The notes under the pieces were generated by a model. The model had not been told where the DNA came from, searched no databases, and was given only the letters and a program-made list of their open reading frames with translations. The position numbers were made by a program, and so were the translations under genes. Of a DNA stretch of 64,000 nucleotides, positions 63,882-64,000 are shown in pieces (the stretch's first letter is position 1; the number at the start of each line of letters is the position of its first letter). Origin of the DNA: Massilia sp. MS-15 (GTDB taxonomy: Bacteria > Pseudomonadota > Gammaproteobacteria > Burkholderiales > Burkholderiaceae_D); NCBI RefSeq assembly GCF_020176695.1, contig NZ_JAIWIA010000024.1, positions 62,001-126,000 on the forward strand. Direction: 5' to 3'.

Positions 63882-64000
63882 CTAGGCTTGCGCGAGGCGT
63901 TCCGCGATCGCCCGTCCGACCTCGGTCGTGCTGGCCGTGCCGCCCATGTCCGGTGTGCGCGGGCCCTGCACCAGGCACCACTCGATCGCCCGCAGCAGCG
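63882..64000 (-). CDS. isocitrate/isopropylmalate dehydrogenase family protein (C-terminal partial)
   Basis: Only the last 39 codons are inside the window. RTPDMGGTASTTEVGRAIAE is the C-terminal signature of the decarboxylating dehydrogenase family (isopropylmalate, isocitrate, tartrate dehydrogenases). The tartrate dehydrogenase type seems likeliest from its short tail, but that cannot be settled from this piece. It is transcribed towards the response regulator gene. Confidence 0.75.
   Translation of the reverse strand, partial: LLRAIEWCLVQGPRTPDMGGTASTTEVGRAIAERLAQA

Overview
The window is a 64 kb piece of a GC-rich betaproteobacterial chromosome, most likely from the Oxalobacteraceae (Massilia/Telluria-like). 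The evidence is the gene order ubiG-gph / ompA-like / gyrA / serC-pheA-hisC-tyrA-aroA-cmk-rpsA-ihfB-lapA-lapB-rfaE1, the flagellar YjfB and FliT proteins, a proteobacterial one-piece tmRNA with tag ANDNSYALAA, and the number of secreted peptidases. Assignment to a genus is inference. I see no prophage, insertion sequence, integrase, tRNA or CRISPR array. Nearly all of it reads as host chromosome with short accessory patches.

Layout. 0-6.6 kb: the end of mobB, a flagellar YjfB gene, a two-gene bufferin-type RiPP locus (bufA1 plus a fused bufB-bufC), an S4 RNA-binding protein with fumC, a FimV-like membrane protein, an unassigned structured small RNA with its own promoter and terminator, and fliT. 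6.8-16.5 kb: three large secreted peptidases (M1, M13, S9/DPP-IV) with a methyltransferase and two CsbD stress proteins around an AI-2E-type exporter. 16.5-24.2 kb: a MATE exporter, a DJ-1/PfpI protein, remnants of a BPSL0067-type amidase gene next to a STY0301-like protein, ssrA, a second methyltransferase, a glycine-zipper protein, gph, ubiG and an OmpA-like lipid/peptidoglycan-anchor protein.

24.5-43.9 kb is the conserved core: gyrA, then a run of serine and aromatic amino-acid genes leading into cmk, rpsA and ihfB. LPS regulators lapA/lapB and heptose kinase rfaE1 follow, then comEA, a chemoreceptor, an M28 peptidase and cysM. 44-51 kb holds a small regulator, a translationally coupled moxR-DUF58-transglutaminase-mltB operon and a histone-deacetylase-like amidohydrolase. 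51-56.8 kb carries the GTPase ylqF, a cobalamin riboswitch controlling btuB-btuF, and dsbA with an overlapping small membrane protein. 56.9-63.8 kb is an RstA/RstB-like two-component pair whose two genes are separated by 4.9 kb of envelope genes (a lipoprotein with two PrcB-like domains, a MipA/OmpV porin-like protein, a DUF2987-like protein and a secreted beta-helix protein). The window ends inside an isocitrate/isopropylmalate-type dehydrogenase.

The points most worth following are the fused MNIO-DUF2063 bufferin maturation enzyme, the structured RNA at about 5930-6178, two matching FliA-type promoters in front of yjfB and fliT, the split two-component system with related promoters on both halves, and the decayed amidase/inhibitor-like locus beside ssrA. 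All function calls rest on reading the translated sequences; no database search was run.
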